Assembly: GCF_900099965.1 (NCBI RefSeq)
Contig: NZ_FNDJ01000045.1
Coordinates: 1 to 62,826 of the forward strand
Reading direction: 5' to 3'
Source: Nonomuraea jiangxiensis
Lineage (GTDB): Bacteria > Actinomycetota > Actinomycetes > Streptosporangiales > Streptosporangiaceae
Length of the DNA stretch: 62,826 nt
The translations under genes and the position numbers were made by a program. Below, in pieces: positions 50,489-59,288 of the stretch (its first letter is position 1; each line of letters starts with the position of its first letter). Under the pieces are notes generated by a model. The model worked only from the letters and a program-made list of their open reading frames with translations. It ran no database searches and was not told the DNA's origin.

Positions 50489-51679
50489 TCAGGGATGCTC
50501 AGCGGACGGGAGCCGTACCGTCACCTCCAGGCCGCCCTGCGGCGGGGCCACGGCGCCGACCTGGCCGCCGTGCGCGGTCACGATGGCGCGCACGATCGAC
50601 AACCCCAGCCCGGTCCCCTTGTACGAGCGCACCCGATCCCCCTGAAGCCGGCTGAACGGCTCGAACAGGTCGTCCACCTCGTAAGGAGGCACCAGCGGCC
50701 CGGTGTTGCGCACCGTGATCACGCCGTCCCCCCGGTGCCGCCCCAGAGTGAGCCAGACCTGGCCGTCGCGGACGTTGTACTTGATGGCGTTCTCCAGCAG
50801 GTTGAACAGGCACCGCTCCAGGAACAGCGGATCCCCTTCGACGAGCACCGGGCGCAGGTCCTGGTGCAGCGTGACGGGTCGCTTGCGGGACTGCAGGTCG
50901 ATCTGCTCCACCACGGCACGCACGACCTGTTCCAGGTCCACCACCTTGCGCACGGTCAGCTCCTGCTCCGACTGCGCGAGCAGCAGCAGGCCCTCGATGA
51001 GCCGCTCGTAGCGGGCGTTGGTGCCGAGCAGGGCCCTGGCCAGCGCCTTGAGGTCCTCCGAGGCCGCCGGCTCCTCCAGCGACACCTCCAGCACCGTACG
51101 GTTGACGGCCAGCGGGGTGCGCAGCTCGTGGGAGGCGTTGGCGATGAAGCGCCGCTGCGCGTCGAACACGCGATGCAGCCGGTCCAGCATCGCGTCGAAG
51201 GTGTCGGCCAGCCGGCCCACCTCGTCGGGCGGCCCGCGCAGGCCGATGCGTTCGTGCAGCGTGCTCTCCGACAGCCGGTGCGCGGTCTCGGTGACCCGGT
51301 CCAGCGGCCGCAGCGCCCGGTCGGCGACCACGTAGCCGAGCAGCAGCGCGGTGATACCGACCAGGATCAGCACGAGCGTGGAGGAACGCACCATCTCGCT
51401 GAGCACGCTGTCCGCCCGGTGCTCCACGTCGGCCTGCTGGACGAAGTCGGTGATGACCCGGGCCGGCGCGCGCGCCTGCCCCGGCAGCGGCGCCACGCCG
51501 GTGACCTTGACGGGACTGGCGATGAACTGCTGTTTCATGGCCTGCGCGGTGATCAGGTAGGTGAGCCAGAGCACGACCGAGCCGGCCACGAGGAACAGGC
51601 CGCCGTACAGGAGCGTGAGCCGTAACCGCAGCCGCCTGCTGTTCCACCAGTGGCGGGCGGCCTCCATCCGGGACGTCAC
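50489..51679 (-). CDS. Sensor histidine kinase, HAMP/HisKA (OmpR-partner) type
   Basis: A 396-residue kinase. Two membrane helices (LTLLYGGLFLVAGSVVLWLT and STLVLILVGITALLLGYVVA) enclose a ~70-residue outside sensor. HAMP (RALRPLDRVTETAHRLSEST), HisKA with FIANASHELRTPLAVNR (phospho-acceptor His), N box LLENAIKYN and G box YKGTGLGLSIVRAIV follow. The GTG at 51679 overlaps the regulator stop (GTGA). The system is divergent from a MacB-like ABC operon, a common arrangement for sensing and exporting antimicrobial peptides or cell-envelope stress. Confidence 0.93.
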   Translation of the reverse strand: MTSRMEAARHWWNSRRLRLRLTLLYGGLFLVAGSVVLWLTYLITAQAMKQQFIASPVKVTGVAPLPGQARAPARVITDFVQQADVEHRADSVLSEMVRSSTLVLILVGITALLLGYVVADRALRPLDRVTETAHRLSESTLHERIGLRGPPDEVGRLADTFDAMLDRLHRVFDAQRRFIANASHELRTPLAVNRTVLEVSLEEPAASEDLKALARALLGTNARYERLIEGLLLLAQSEQELTVRKVVDLEQVVRAVVEQIDLQSRKRPVTLHQDLRPVLVEGDPLFLERCLFNLLENAIKYNVRDGQVWLTLGRHRGDGVITVRNTGPLVPPYEVDDLFEPFSRLQGDRVRSYKGTGLGLSIVRAIVTAHGGQVGAVAPPQGGLEVTVRLPSAEHP

Positions 51680-52338
51680 AGCCGGTACCCCTTGCCGGGG
51701 ACGTTCTGGATCAGCGGCGGGGCGCCGAGCTTCTTGCGCAACGACGTGATCGTGACCCGCAGCGCGCCCGTGCTCGCGTCGGCGTGCTCGTCCCACACGA
51801 TCCTGCGCAGCTCGGCGGAGGTGACCAGCGCGCCGGCGGCGCCGAGCAGCGTGCGCAGCACGTCGAACTCCTTGCGGTTGAGCGGCACCGGCCTGCCGTC
51901 CCTGGTGACCGTGCGGCGGGCCGGGTCGAGGGCGATGCCCTCGCGTTCGAGCGCCGGGGCGGCGCCGTGCGCGCCGGTTCGGGCGCGCCTGGCCAGCGCC
52001 CTGATCCTGGCCACCAGCTCGGCGAACGCGAACGGCTTGACCAGATAGTCGTCCGCGCCCAGCGCCAGGCCGTCGATCTTGTCGCGGATCTGGCCGGCCG
52101 CGGTCAGCATGAGCACCCGGCCGCCCCCGCCGCACTCGCGCAGCCGCCGGCACACGTCGTCGCCGTGCACCTCCGGCAGGTCGCGGTCGAGCACCACCAC
52201 GTCGTAGTCCACGTACGCGGCCAGGTCGAGAGCCTCCTGCCCGTCGTAGGCCACGTCCACGGCGATCGCGTTCAGCCTGAGCCCGTGCGCGACCGCGTCC
52301 GCCAGCCGTTCCTCGTCCTCGACGACAAGCACGCGCAT
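51676..52338 (-). CDS. OmpR/PhoB-type response regulator
   Basis: A 220-residue regulator. Receiver: MRVLVVEDEERLADAVAHGL, phospho-acceptor in YDVVVLDRDLPEVHGDD, MLTAAG and DDYLVKPF. The C-terminal winged helix reads LNRKEFDVLRTLLGAAGALV, TGALRVTITSLRKKLG and VPGKGYRL. Start ATG 52338 with AGGAGAGGGG upstream. It precedes its kinase and likely controls the divergent operon at 52480, where a direct repeat lies. Confidence 0.95.
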   Translation of the reverse strand: MRVLVVEDEERLADAVAHGLRLNAIAVDVAYDGQEALDLAAYVDYDVVVLDRDLPEVHGDDVCRRLRECGGGGRVLMLTAAGQIRDKIDGLALGADDYLVKPFAFAELVARIRALARRARTGAHGAAPALEREGIALDPARRTVTRDGRPVPLNRKEFDVLRTLLGAAGALVTSAELRRIVWDEHADASTGALRVTITSLRKKLGAPPLIQNVPGKGYRL

Positions 52339-52375
52339 GACCGGCCCCTCTCCTCGGCCACGAGCGTGACGTATC

Positions 52376-52413
52376 CGGTGTTAGCCGCAGGTAAGGACTT
52401 ATTCGGTTTTAGC
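52376..52413. promoter_or_regulatory. Direct repeat CGGTGTTAGC / CGGTTTTAGC in the two-component/ABC gap
   Basis: Two 10-bp direct repeats differing at one base, at 52376-52385 and 52404-52413 (28-bp step, close to three helix turns less two bases). They lie in the 141-nt gap between the divergent OmpR-type regulator and the ABC operon. OmpR-family proteins bind direct repeats, so this is a candidate site. Confidence 0.5.
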
Positions 52414-52479
52414 ACCTCATGGGCTGAAGTTGGGGCCGCGTCACGGGCGAACGACCCGGGACGTCGAGGAGTGATCGTC

Positions 52480-53028
52480 ATGAACGTACGGCTCTTGCTG
52501 GTGGCCGTCCCCCTCACGCTGGCGCTGGCCGCCTGCGGCGAGCAGCGCGCCGGGACCACGGACGACACCGTGGTGAGCGCGGGCGGCGTGGCCGCCTCCA
52601 CCACGCCGACGGCCACCCCGTCGGCCACGATGGACCAGCGGACGGCCGGGCTGAAGTTCGCGGAGTGCATGCGCGACCACGGCATCGACATGCCCGACCC
52701 GACGGACGGCAACATCCAGCTGCGCATCCCTCCGGGGACGGACCGCAAGAAGGTGGACGAGGCCGACCAGGCGTGCCGGCCCATCATGGAGTCCGTCGTA
52801 CGCGACCGGGCCACGCCCAGCCAGGAGGACTTCGACCGGATGGTCAAGTTCGCGCAGTGCATGCGCGAGCAGGGCGTGGACGTCCCCGACCCCAAACCCG
52901 GCGAGGGGCTGGGCATCCGGCTCAGGAACGGCTCGAAGGAGCAGATGGAGGCCGCGCACAAGGCCTGCCAGGAGTACGCGCCCGGCCTCGCCAAGGGCGG
53001 GAACGTCACCTCCGGCGGCAAGCCGTGA
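52480..53028 (+). CDS. Lipoprotein with two CMRxxGxDxPDP motifs
   Basis: A 182-residue lipoprotein. MNVRLLLVAVPLTLALAACG has lipobox LAAC. The mature part holds two similar stretches, FAECMRDHGIDMPDP and FAQCMREQGVDVPDP, each followed by a second Cys (QACRP, KACQEY), probably a duplicated helical hairpin with disulfides. Proteins of this kind commonly sit in front of HlyD/MacB-like operons in actinobacteria. GAGGAG lies 9 nt before the ATG. Its stop overlaps the next start (GTGA): first gene of a four-gene operon. Confidence 0.85.
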   Translation: MNVRLLLVAVPLTLALAACGEQRAGTTDDTVVSAGGVAASTTPTATPSATMDQRTAGLKFAECMRDHGIDMPDPTDGNIQLRIPPGTDRKKVDEADQACRPIMESVVRDRATPSQEDFDRMVKFAQCMREQGVDVPDPKPGEGLGIRLRNGSKEQMEAAHKACQEYAPGLAKGGNVTSGGKP

Positions 53029-54086
53029 GGAGGAACCTCGCCCTGGGCGGCGGCGGCGCCGTCGTGGCCGTCGCCGTCACGTGGGGAGCGGTGGCGGCCG
53101 TGAACCACGGCGTCACCGCCGCCGTCCCGCCGGCCGAGTCCCCGGTCCCGGCCACGGCCGACATCACCAGGCGGGACCTGGTGGAGACGAAGACGGTGGA
53201 CGGGGCGCTCACGTACGCGGAGGAGCGGCAGCTCTTCTCGGGCGCCTCCGGCACCGTGACGTGGGTGGCGGCCGAAGGCGCGGTGGTCCGCCGCGGCCGG
53301 CCGCTGCTCAGGGTGGACCGCCGGCCGCTGGTGCTGATGTACGGGAAGCTGCCGCTGTACCGGACGTTGCGGCTCGGGGTGACGGACGGGCCGGACGTGG
53401 AGCAGCTGGAGCGCAACCTCAAGGCGCTCGGCTACGGCGACGACCTGACCGTGGACGGCCACTTCAGCCACGCCACCGCGCGGGCGGTGCGGGACTGGCA
53501 GGACGACCGGGGGCTGGCGGAGACCGGCCAGGTGGACGTGGCCCAGGTCGTGTTCCAGCCGGGTGCCGTACGCGTGACGCGGGCCAAGGTCGCGGTCGGC
53601 ACCAGGACCGCGCCCGGCCGGCAGGCGCTGACCGTCAGCGGCATCCGGCGGCTGGTGCACGTCGACCTCGACACGGGCGACCAGTCGCTGGCGCGGGAGG
53701 GGGCCAGGGTCACGGTGACGTTGCCCGGCGGGGAGCGGGCCGCGGGCACGATCACGTCGGTCGGCACGGTGGCGGAGGCGTCGGAGCAGGAACAGGACTC
53801 CGGCACCACCATCGACGTGGACATCACGCTGGCCAAGCCGCCGCGGACGAAGCTGGACCAGGCACCGGTGGAGGTGGAGATGCAGAGCGAGCGGCACGAG
53901 AACGTGCTGGCCGTGCCGGTGGAGGCGCTGCTGGCACTCCGCGAGGGCGGGTTCGGGGTCGAGGTCGTGGAGGGGCCGGCGAGCCGGATCGTGGCCGTGG
54001 AGACGGGGGCGTTCGGCGGAGGGCTGGTGGAGGTCGAGGGCGCGGGGCTGGCCGAGGGCATGAAGGTCGGGGTGCCCGCCCGATGA
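53025..54086 (+). CDS. Periplasmic adaptor-like protein with peptidoglycan-binding domain
   Basis: A 353-residue membrane-anchored protein. One N-terminal helix (GGGGAVVAVAVTWGAVAAVN), an HlyD-like barrel part (TADITRRDLVETKTVDGALT, GTVTWVAAEGAVVRRGRPLL) and, inserted at about 120-180, a PG_binding_1 domain (LERNLKALGYGDDLTVDGHF). Beta-barrel and membrane-proximal parts follow (RLVHVDLDTGDQSLAREGAR, ENVLAVPVEALLAL). It probably links the ABC permease to the wall, replacing the RND-like adaptor of Gram-negatives. GTG start, 4-nt overlap on both sides. Confidence 0.88.
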   Translation: MRRNLALGGGGAVVAVAVTWGAVAAVNHGVTAAVPPAESPVPATADITRRDLVETKTVDGALTYAEERQLFSGASGTVTWVAAEGAVVRRGRPLLRVDRRPLVLMYGKLPLYRTLRLGVTDGPDVEQLERNLKALGYGDDLTVDGHFSHATARAVRDWQDDRGLAETGQVDVAQVVFQPGAVRVTRAKVAVGTRTAPGRQALTVSGIRRLVHVDLDTGDQSLAREGARVTVTLPGGERAAGTITSVGTVAEASEQEQDSGTTIDVDITLAKPPRTKLDQAPVEVEMQSERHENVLAVPVEALLALREGGFGVEVVEGPASRIVAVETGAFGGGLVEVEGAGLAEGMKVGVPAR

Positions 54087-54820
54087 CCGCCCCTCCCCCG
54101 GCTCCCCACGGGATCGTGGAGCTGCGCGCGGTGACCAAGACCTACCCCGGTCAGGTGCACGCGCTGCGCGGCGTGGACCTGACCATCGCCCGCGGCGACC
54201 TGCTGGCCATCGTCGGCCCGTCCGGATCCGGCAAGTCGACCATGCTGCACATGATCGGCACGCTCGACCGGCCGACCTCCGGCACCGTACGCGTCGCCGG
54301 GTACGACGTCGCCACGCTGACCGACCGCGAGCTGTCCGCGCTGCGCTCACGGCAGCTCGGCTTCGTCTTCCAGCATTTCCACCTGGCGCCCGGGGTCAGC
54401 GCGCTGGACAACGTGGCCGACGGCCTGCTCTACAGCGGCACCGGCCGCCGCGCCCGCCGTGAGCGCGCCGCCGCCGCGCTGGAACGGGTCGGGCTCGGGC
54501 ACCGGCTGCGGCACCGGCCGTCGGAGCTGTCGGGCGGTGAGCAGCAGCGGGTGGCGCTCGCCCGTGCGGTGGCCGGCGACCCGCCGCTGCTGCTGGCCGA
54601 CGAGCCGACCGGCAACCTGGACTCCGGCGCCGGTGCCGGTGTGCTGTCCCTCCTGGCCGACCTGCACGCATCGGGCACCACCATCGCCATCATCACGCAC
54701 GACGCCGAGATCGCCGGCTGGTGCGCCCGCCAGGTGCGCCTGCGTGACGGCCTGATCGTCGACGGCCATGATCACGACCATCCGAGCCCGGTGGAGCTCT
54801 TGAGAGGAGCCAGGCGTTGA
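54083..54820 (+). CDS. ABC transporter ATP-binding protein, MacB/LolD type
   Basis: A 245-residue ATPase. Walker A GPSGSGKS, Q-loop FVFQHFHLAPGVSAL, signature LSGGEQQRVALARAV, Walker B LLLADEPTGNLDS and H-loop ITHD are all intact. TYPGQVHALRGVDLTIARGD matches MacB-like ATPases that drive mechanotransmission rather than substrate passage. Start ATGA overlap with the adaptor gene; stop overlaps the permease start (TTGA). Confidence 0.95.
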   Translation: MTAPPPAPHGIVELRAVTKTYPGQVHALRGVDLTIARGDLLAIVGPSGSGKSTMLHMIGTLDRPTSGTVRVAGYDVATLTDRELSALRSRQLGFVFQHFHLAPGVSALDNVADGLLYSGTGRRARRERAAAALERVGLGHRLRHRPSELSGGEQQRVALARAVAGDPPLLLADEPTGNLDSGAGAGVLSLLADLHASGTTIAIITHDAEIAGWCARQVRLRDGLIVDGHDHDHPSPVELLRGARR

Positions 54821-56022
54821 CCGGCCACCATCACGAGCGCCCCACGCCGGCCCGGTTGAGCCCCGGTGACGTGCTGCGGGTGGGCGCCGCCGGGCTGCGG
54901 GCCCGGCCCACGAGGGTGATCCTGTCCGCGCTCGGCATCGCCATCGGCATCGCGACCATGATCGCCGTGATCGGGATCTCGGCCTCGTCGCGCGAGCAAC
55001 TCCTGCGCCAGCTCGACCGGCTGGGCACCAACCTGCTGACCGTCGCTCCCGGCCGGACCATGTTCGGGGAGGACGCCAAGCTGCCCGTCGGCGCGCTGGC
55101 GATGGTGCAACGCATCCGCCCGGTGCGCACGGCCGCCGCCACCGGCGGGGTGGAGGCCACCGTCCGGCGCAACAACCACATCCCCGACACCGTCACCGGC
55201 GGCATCGCCGTACAGGCCGCCAGCACCGAACTGCTGGCCACCCTGGAGGGCACGGTCGTCAAAGGCGCCTGGCTCAACGCGGCCACCGCGCGGCTGCCCG
55301 CGGTCGTGCTCGGCTCGGTGGCGGCCGACAGCCTCGGGCTGGCCAGGACCGGGGTGCAGGTCTGGATGGGTGGCCGGTGGTTCACCGTGATCGGCATCCT
55401 GGGGCCGATGCCGCTGGCGCCGGAGATCGAGCGCTCGGCGCTCGTCGGGTTCCCGGCGGCCGAGGAACTGCTGGGCTTCGACGGCTATCCGACCACCATC
55501 TACGAGCGCTCGTCGGACGCGGCCGTGGAGTCGGTACGGGACGCGCTCCCGCGCACCGTCAACCCGCGGAACCCGGAGGAGGTCACGGTCAGCAGGCCGT
55601 CGGACGCACTGGCGGCCAAGGCCGCCGCCACCGGCGCCTTCACGAACCTGCTGCTCGGCCTGGGCGCGGTCGCACTGCTGGTGGGCGGGGTCGGGGTGGC
55701 CAACACCATGGTCATCTCGGTCCTGGAACGCCGCAGGGAGATCGGGCTGCGCCGCTCGCTGGGGGCCACGCGGGGGCAGGTGCGGGTCCAGTTCCTGGCC
55801 GAGTCGCTGCTTCTGTCGGCGCTCGGCGGGCTGGTGGGGGCGGTGCTGGGCGCGCTGGCCACGACGGCGTACGCGCTGTCGCGGGACTGGCCGCCGGTGG
55901 TGCCGCCGTGGGCCCTGGGCGGGGCCGTCGCCGCGACCCTGGTGATCGGCACGGCCGCCGGGCTCTATCCGGCCATGCGGGCGGCCCGCCTGTCCCCCAC
56001 CGTGGCCCTGGCAACCACCTGA
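54817..56022 (+). CDS. ABC transporter permease, MacB/FtsX type
   Basis: A 401-residue permease with one N-terminal helix (RVILSALGIAIGIATMIAVI), a large outside domain (~60-270) and three C-terminal helices (FTNLLLGLGAVALLVGGVGV, LLLSALGGLVGAVLGALATT, LGGAVAATLVIGTAAGLYPA). Motifs VLERRREIGLRRSLGATRGQ and MRAARLSPTVAL are typical. TTG start overlaps the ATPase stop. Last gene of the operon; efflux of a peptide or antibiotic is inferred from family and the divergent two-component system. Confidence 0.93.
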   Translation: MTGHHHERPTPARLSPGDVLRVGAAGLRARPTRVILSALGIAIGIATMIAVIGISASSREQLLRQLDRLGTNLLTVAPGRTMFGEDAKLPVGALAMVQRIRPVRTAAATGGVEATVRRNNHIPDTVTGGIAVQAASTELLATLEGTVVKGAWLNAATARLPAVVLGSVAADSLGLARTGVQVWMGGRWFTVIGILGPMPLAPEIERSALVGFPAAEELLGFDGYPTTIYERSSDAAVESVRDALPRTVNPRNPEEVTVSRPSDALAAKAAATGAFTNLLLGLGAVALLVGGVGVANTMVISVLERRREIGLRRSLGATRGQVRVQFLAESLLLSALGGLVGAVLGALATTAYALSRDWPPVVPPWALGGAVAATLVIGTAAGLYPAMRAARLSPTVALATT

Positions 56023-56198
56023 TCACCACACCCCCGCCGAGAACACGCGAAGCCTGACCACGAAGGGAGCGTGATCGTGCTGTTGGGCTGAGCCGTGGGC
56101 GCTGTTGTTCACCTCTGATCAACTTTCGCGTTGTGTCGCGCCGCAGTGCGTACGCAAGGATCGACAGAGGGATGTCGGAGCGGCTCAGGAGATGAACT

Positions 56199-56888
56199 GT
56201 GACCAACGACGAGGTGCGCCGTGGCGGCGGGAGCGGCCGGTTCCTGTGGGAATTCGTCAAGTCTCCCATGCGTACGGCATCGGTGCTGCCGAGCTCGGCG
56301 GGGCTGGCGGCGCGGATGGTGGTGGGCGTACCGGAGCGCGGCGAGCCGGTGGTGGTCGAGCTGGGCGCGGGGACGGGCGCCTTCACCTCCGCGATCCAGC
56401 GACGGCTGGACGGCCGCGGCAGGCATGTCGTGGTCGAGCTCAACGACAGGTTCGCCGCGGAGATCGCGCGGACGTACCCGTCGGTCGAGGTGGTGTGCGC
56501 GGATGCCACGCGCCTGCCCGACCTGCTCGCCGGGCTCGGCGTCGGGCCGGTGGACGCCGTGGTCAGCGGCCTGCCGTGGGTGGCCTATGCCGGGCAGCCG
56601 CCGTTGATCGAGTCGGTGGCCCGCGTGCTGTCCCCGGCCGGGGTCTACACGCAGTTCGCCTACAACTGGACGCGCTGGGCCGCGCCGGCGCGGCGGCTGG
56701 TCGGCGGCCTGCGGACGGAGTTCGAGGAGGTCGTGACGACCATGACGGTCTGGCGCAACCTGCCGCCCGCGGTGGTCTACGTGGCCCGCCGCCCCCGGGT
56801 GGCGTACGCCACCCCCGGCCTCGACAATCCTTGGCAGCGCGGGGACAGGGTCAGTGGTTCCGGCGGCGTCGGTGGTAGGCGTACGTGA
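56199..56888 (+). CDS. SAM-dependent methyltransferase, phospholipid N-methyltransferase-like
   Basis: A 229-residue class I methyltransferase. Motif I VVVELGAGTGAFTSAI, HVVVELNDRFA and VVCADATRLPD, then VSGLPWVAYA (SGLPW is typical of PmtA-like/rRNA-dimethylase-related enzymes). FLWEFVKSPMRTASVLPSSA at the N-terminus matches the PmtA-like group (phosphatidylethanolamine methylation or related). The GTG start has AGGAG 8 nt upstream. The 3' end overlaps the convergent membrane-protein gene by 38 nt. Confidence 0.83.
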   Translation: MTNDEVRRGGGSGRFLWEFVKSPMRTASVLPSSAGLAARMVVGVPERGEPVVVELGAGTGAFTSAIQRRLDGRGRHVVVELNDRFAAEIARTYPSVEVVCADATRLPDLLAGLGVGPVDAVVSGLPWVAYAGQPPLIESVARVLSPAGVYTQFAYNWTRWAAPARRLVGGLRTEFEEVVTTMTVWRNLPPAVVYVARRPRVAYATPGLDNPWQRGDRVSGSGGVGGRRT

Positions 56889-57468
56889 CGGCGCCGAGCA
56901 ACGGTCCCCACAGCAGCAGCGGCAGGTAGCAGAGGTAGAAGATCGCCGCCGGCCGGCCGCCTGCCCGCGTGGGGAAGATCGCGGGAATCGGCTCGCCTCT
57001 CAGGGTGACCCCGGCCAGCTGGGTGGCGAAGAAGGAGGTCCACAGGACGGTGAGGAGCACGGCGCCGAGGGTCGCGGGGATGACGGCGGCCGGCGTCGGC
57101 ACCCTGCGGCCGCGCAGCCCCGGCATCCAGCGCGGGAACCGCTCTCCCCAGGTGGCGACCAGCCCGACGGCGGCGAACGCCACCACCTCCGACAGGACCG
57201 ACAGGAACACGATGTACGCCCGCTCGCCGAAGCCGATGCCGTAATCGCCGAACGCGATCTGGAGCCGCCAGAGCCCGGACGGCAGCACGATGAGCGGGAC
57301 GGCGAAGGCGGCGGTCCGGGCCCAGCGGGGAACCCCGGCCGCCGGCGTGTGGGCCGCCCGCCACGCGGAGCGCAGCCGCCCGGTGGTCGGAGCGGTCGTG
57401 GTGGGCTGCCGGGTTTCCGCTGTCGCGGGTGGCGGCGCCGTACCGGGTGCCGGATCGGTTCTCGTCAT
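56851..57468 (-). CDS. Integral membrane protein, function unknown
   Basis: A 205-residue protein. A Pro/Thr-rich cytoplasmic N-terminus (~45 residues) precedes about four helices (TAAFAVPLIVLPSGLWRLQI, AYIVFLSVLSEVVAFAAVGL, AVIPATLGAVLLTVLWTSFF, FYLCYLPLLLWGPLLGAVTY). No named family is recognised, though similar proteins are frequent in actinobacteria. ATG 57468 or GTG 57477 may be the start. It is divergent from the kinase gene at 57556 (87-nt gap), so it may be regulated by that system. Confidence 0.78.
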   Translation of the reverse strand: MTRTDPAPGTAPPPATAETRQPTTTAPTTGRLRSAWRAAHTPAAGVPRWARTAAFAVPLIVLPSGLWRLQIAFGDYGIGFGERAYIVFLSVLSEVVAFAAVGLVATWGERFPRWMPGLRGRRVPTPAAVIPATLGAVLLTVLWTSFFATQLAGVTLRGEPIPAIFPTRAGGRPAAIFYLCYLPLLLWGPLLGAVTYAYHRRRRNH

Positions 57469-57555
57469 GCCGCTCACGCTAGGAACGGCCGGTCCTGGCC
57501 GCCTCCCCCTGGCGAGGGAGGCACCGCGCGGGCCGGTCGGCTAGCGTCGCCAGGC

Positions 57556-58626
57556 GTGAGGCGTCATATCAGCCGGGTCGTGCGGGCGGGGATCTACCAG
57601 TTGCTCGGCGCCGCGCTGCTGACTCCGGTCGCCGTGGCGATCGGCCTGCCGCTGCTCGCCGAGCCGGAGCCGGGGTCGGGGCCGGGGCGGCTGCTGGTGT
57701 TGTGGGCGGCGTGCCTGCCCGCCTCGGTGTTGCTCGCCATGACGCCGCTGATGCGCCGCCTGGAGGCGACCGCTCTGTCGGAGTTGCTCGACGTCAACGT
57801 GCCCAGGCGTGCCGACCGCGTCTATCTGGTCGTGCTGACCAGTGTGCACCTGTTCGGCGGGGCCACGCTGAGCGCGGGCGTGGTGGCGCTGGCTCCCGGG
57901 CTGATCCCGCTCGGCGGGCTGGGGCCGGCGGCGCCCGGGCAGCGGGGCGAGGTCATCCTGCTCGCCGCCGTCACGCTGGCCGTGATGGTCGCCGCGGGAT
58001 TCGGCCAGCGCTGGGCGGCGCGCCGGCTGCTGCGCACCGAACCGTCCCGCGTGATCGACGAGCTCGGCCGCCGTCAGACGCTGGGCCTGGAACTGCACGA
58101 CTCCGTCGGCCATGCCCTCAGCGTCGTCCTGGTGCAGGCCATGGCCGCCCAGGCGGCGCTGGAGCACACGAGGCCCGCGCTCGCCGTACAGTCGCTCGAC
58201 CATCTGACGGCCGCCGCCCGGCACGCGCAGCAGGACCTCGACGTGCTGCTGAGCGTGCTCGACGACGGCGTCGCGGCCGAGACGCCCACGCTGGAGGCGC
58301 TCGGCACGCTCACCCGCGGCCTCGACGTGCGCACGCGGGTGGACCGCCTCGACAGGATCCCGGCCGACGTCTCCCGCGCGGCCTTCGCCCTCGTACGGGA
58401 GGCGCTCACCAACGCCCTGCGGCACGGGCGCGGCGGCCCGGTCACGCTCGACATCGCCGTCGGCGCCGACCTGGTCCTGACCGTGGAGAATGCGACGGCG
58501 GGCGCGTCCGGCGGGCCGGGGCGCGGTCTGACCGGCATGCGCATGCGGGCCCGCCTGGCCGGCGGGACGTGCACCTGGGAGGAGGCGGGCGGGACGTGGC
58601 GCGTCCAGGCGAGACTGCCGCTGTGA
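57556..58626 (+). CDS. Sensor histidine kinase, HisKA_3 type
   Basis: A 356-residue kinase with four helices in the first 165 residues (IYQLLGAALLTPVAVAIGLP, LLVLWAACLPASVLLAMTPL, VYLVVLTSVHLFGGATLSAG, VILLAAVTLAVMVAAGFGQ). The phospho-acceptor is in GLELHDSVGHALSVVLVQAM. The ATPase domain holds VREALTNALRHGRG, a short G region GGPGRGLTGMRMRARLAGG, and a reduced D box (VENATAG). GTG start; the stop overlaps the regulator start (GTGA). Confidence 0.9.
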   Translation: MRRHISRVVRAGIYQLLGAALLTPVAVAIGLPLLAEPEPGSGPGRLLVLWAACLPASVLLAMTPLMRRLEATALSELLDVNVPRRADRVYLVVLTSVHLFGGATLSAGVVALAPGLIPLGGLGPAAPGQRGEVILLAAVTLAVMVAAGFGQRWAARRLLRTEPSRVIDELGRRQTLGLELHDSVGHALSVVLVQAMAAQAALEHTRPALAVQSLDHLTAAARHAQQDLDVLLSVLDDGVAAETPTLEALGTLTRGLDVRTRVDRLDRIPADVSRAAFALVREALTNALRHGRGGPVTLDIAVGADLVLTVENATAGASGGPGRGLTGMRMRARLAGGTCTWEEAGGTWRVQARLPL

Positions 58627-59288
58627 TCCGGGTCGTCCTGGCCGACGACGAGAAGCTGATCCGCTCGGGATGGACGACCATGCTCCTCCCGTACGACGAC
58701 CTCGCGGTGGTGGGCGAGGCGGCCGACGGCCACGAGGCCGTCGAGGCCGGCGCCGGCGCGGACGTCGTCCTGATGGACGTCCGCATGCCCCGCATGGACG
58801 GCCTGGCCGCGACCCAGGAGCTGGCCCGCCGCTCGCCGACGACGCGGGTCATCGTGGTCACCACGTTCGACAGTGACCAGCTGGTCTGGGGTGCCCTGCG
58901 GGCCGGCGCCGCGGGCTACGTCCTCAAGCGCGCGCCCGCTCGCGAGCTGGTGGAGGCCGTCCGGCTGGTGCATGCGCGGGAGGCGGTGCTCTTCCCCGAC
59001 GCGCTGCGTCGCATCGCCTCCCCGCACCACGGTACGGCCCGGCCCCGCGTACCGGTGGAGCTGACCCCGCGCGAGCTGGACGTCCTGCGGCACATCGCCC
59101 TCGGGCGGAACAACGCGGAGATCGCGGCGGCGCTGCACGTCACCAGGGAGACGGTCAAAACACACGTCGGCAATATCCTGGACAAACTCGGCGCCCGCGA
59201 CCGCACCCAGGCGGCCGTCCTGGCCTACGAACTCGGCCTCATCTTCGCGGGCACCCGGGAATGGACCTCCGGAGCGGGCGGCTCATGA
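58623..59288 (+). CDS. NarL/FixJ-type response regulator
   Basis: A 221-residue regulator. Receiver: IRVVLADDEKLIRSGWTTML, phospho-acceptor in VVLMDVRMPRMDG, VVTTFD and VLKRAPAREL. HTH: LTPRELDVLRHIALGRNNAE and VTRETVKTHVGNILDKLGAR. GTG start coupled to the kinase. Its last codons overlap the convergent SARP gene by 6 nt, leaving no room for a terminator between them. Confidence 0.93.
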   Translation: MIRVVLADDEKLIRSGWTTMLLPYDDLAVVGEAADGHEAVEAGAGADVVLMDVRMPRMDGLAATQELARRSPTTRVIVVTTFDSDQLVWGALRAGAAGYVLKRAPARELVEAVRLVHAREAVLFPDALRRIASPHHGTARPRVPVELTPRELDVLRHIALGRNNAEIAAALHVTRETVKTHVGNILDKLGARDRTQAAVLAYELGLIFAGTREWTSGAGGS

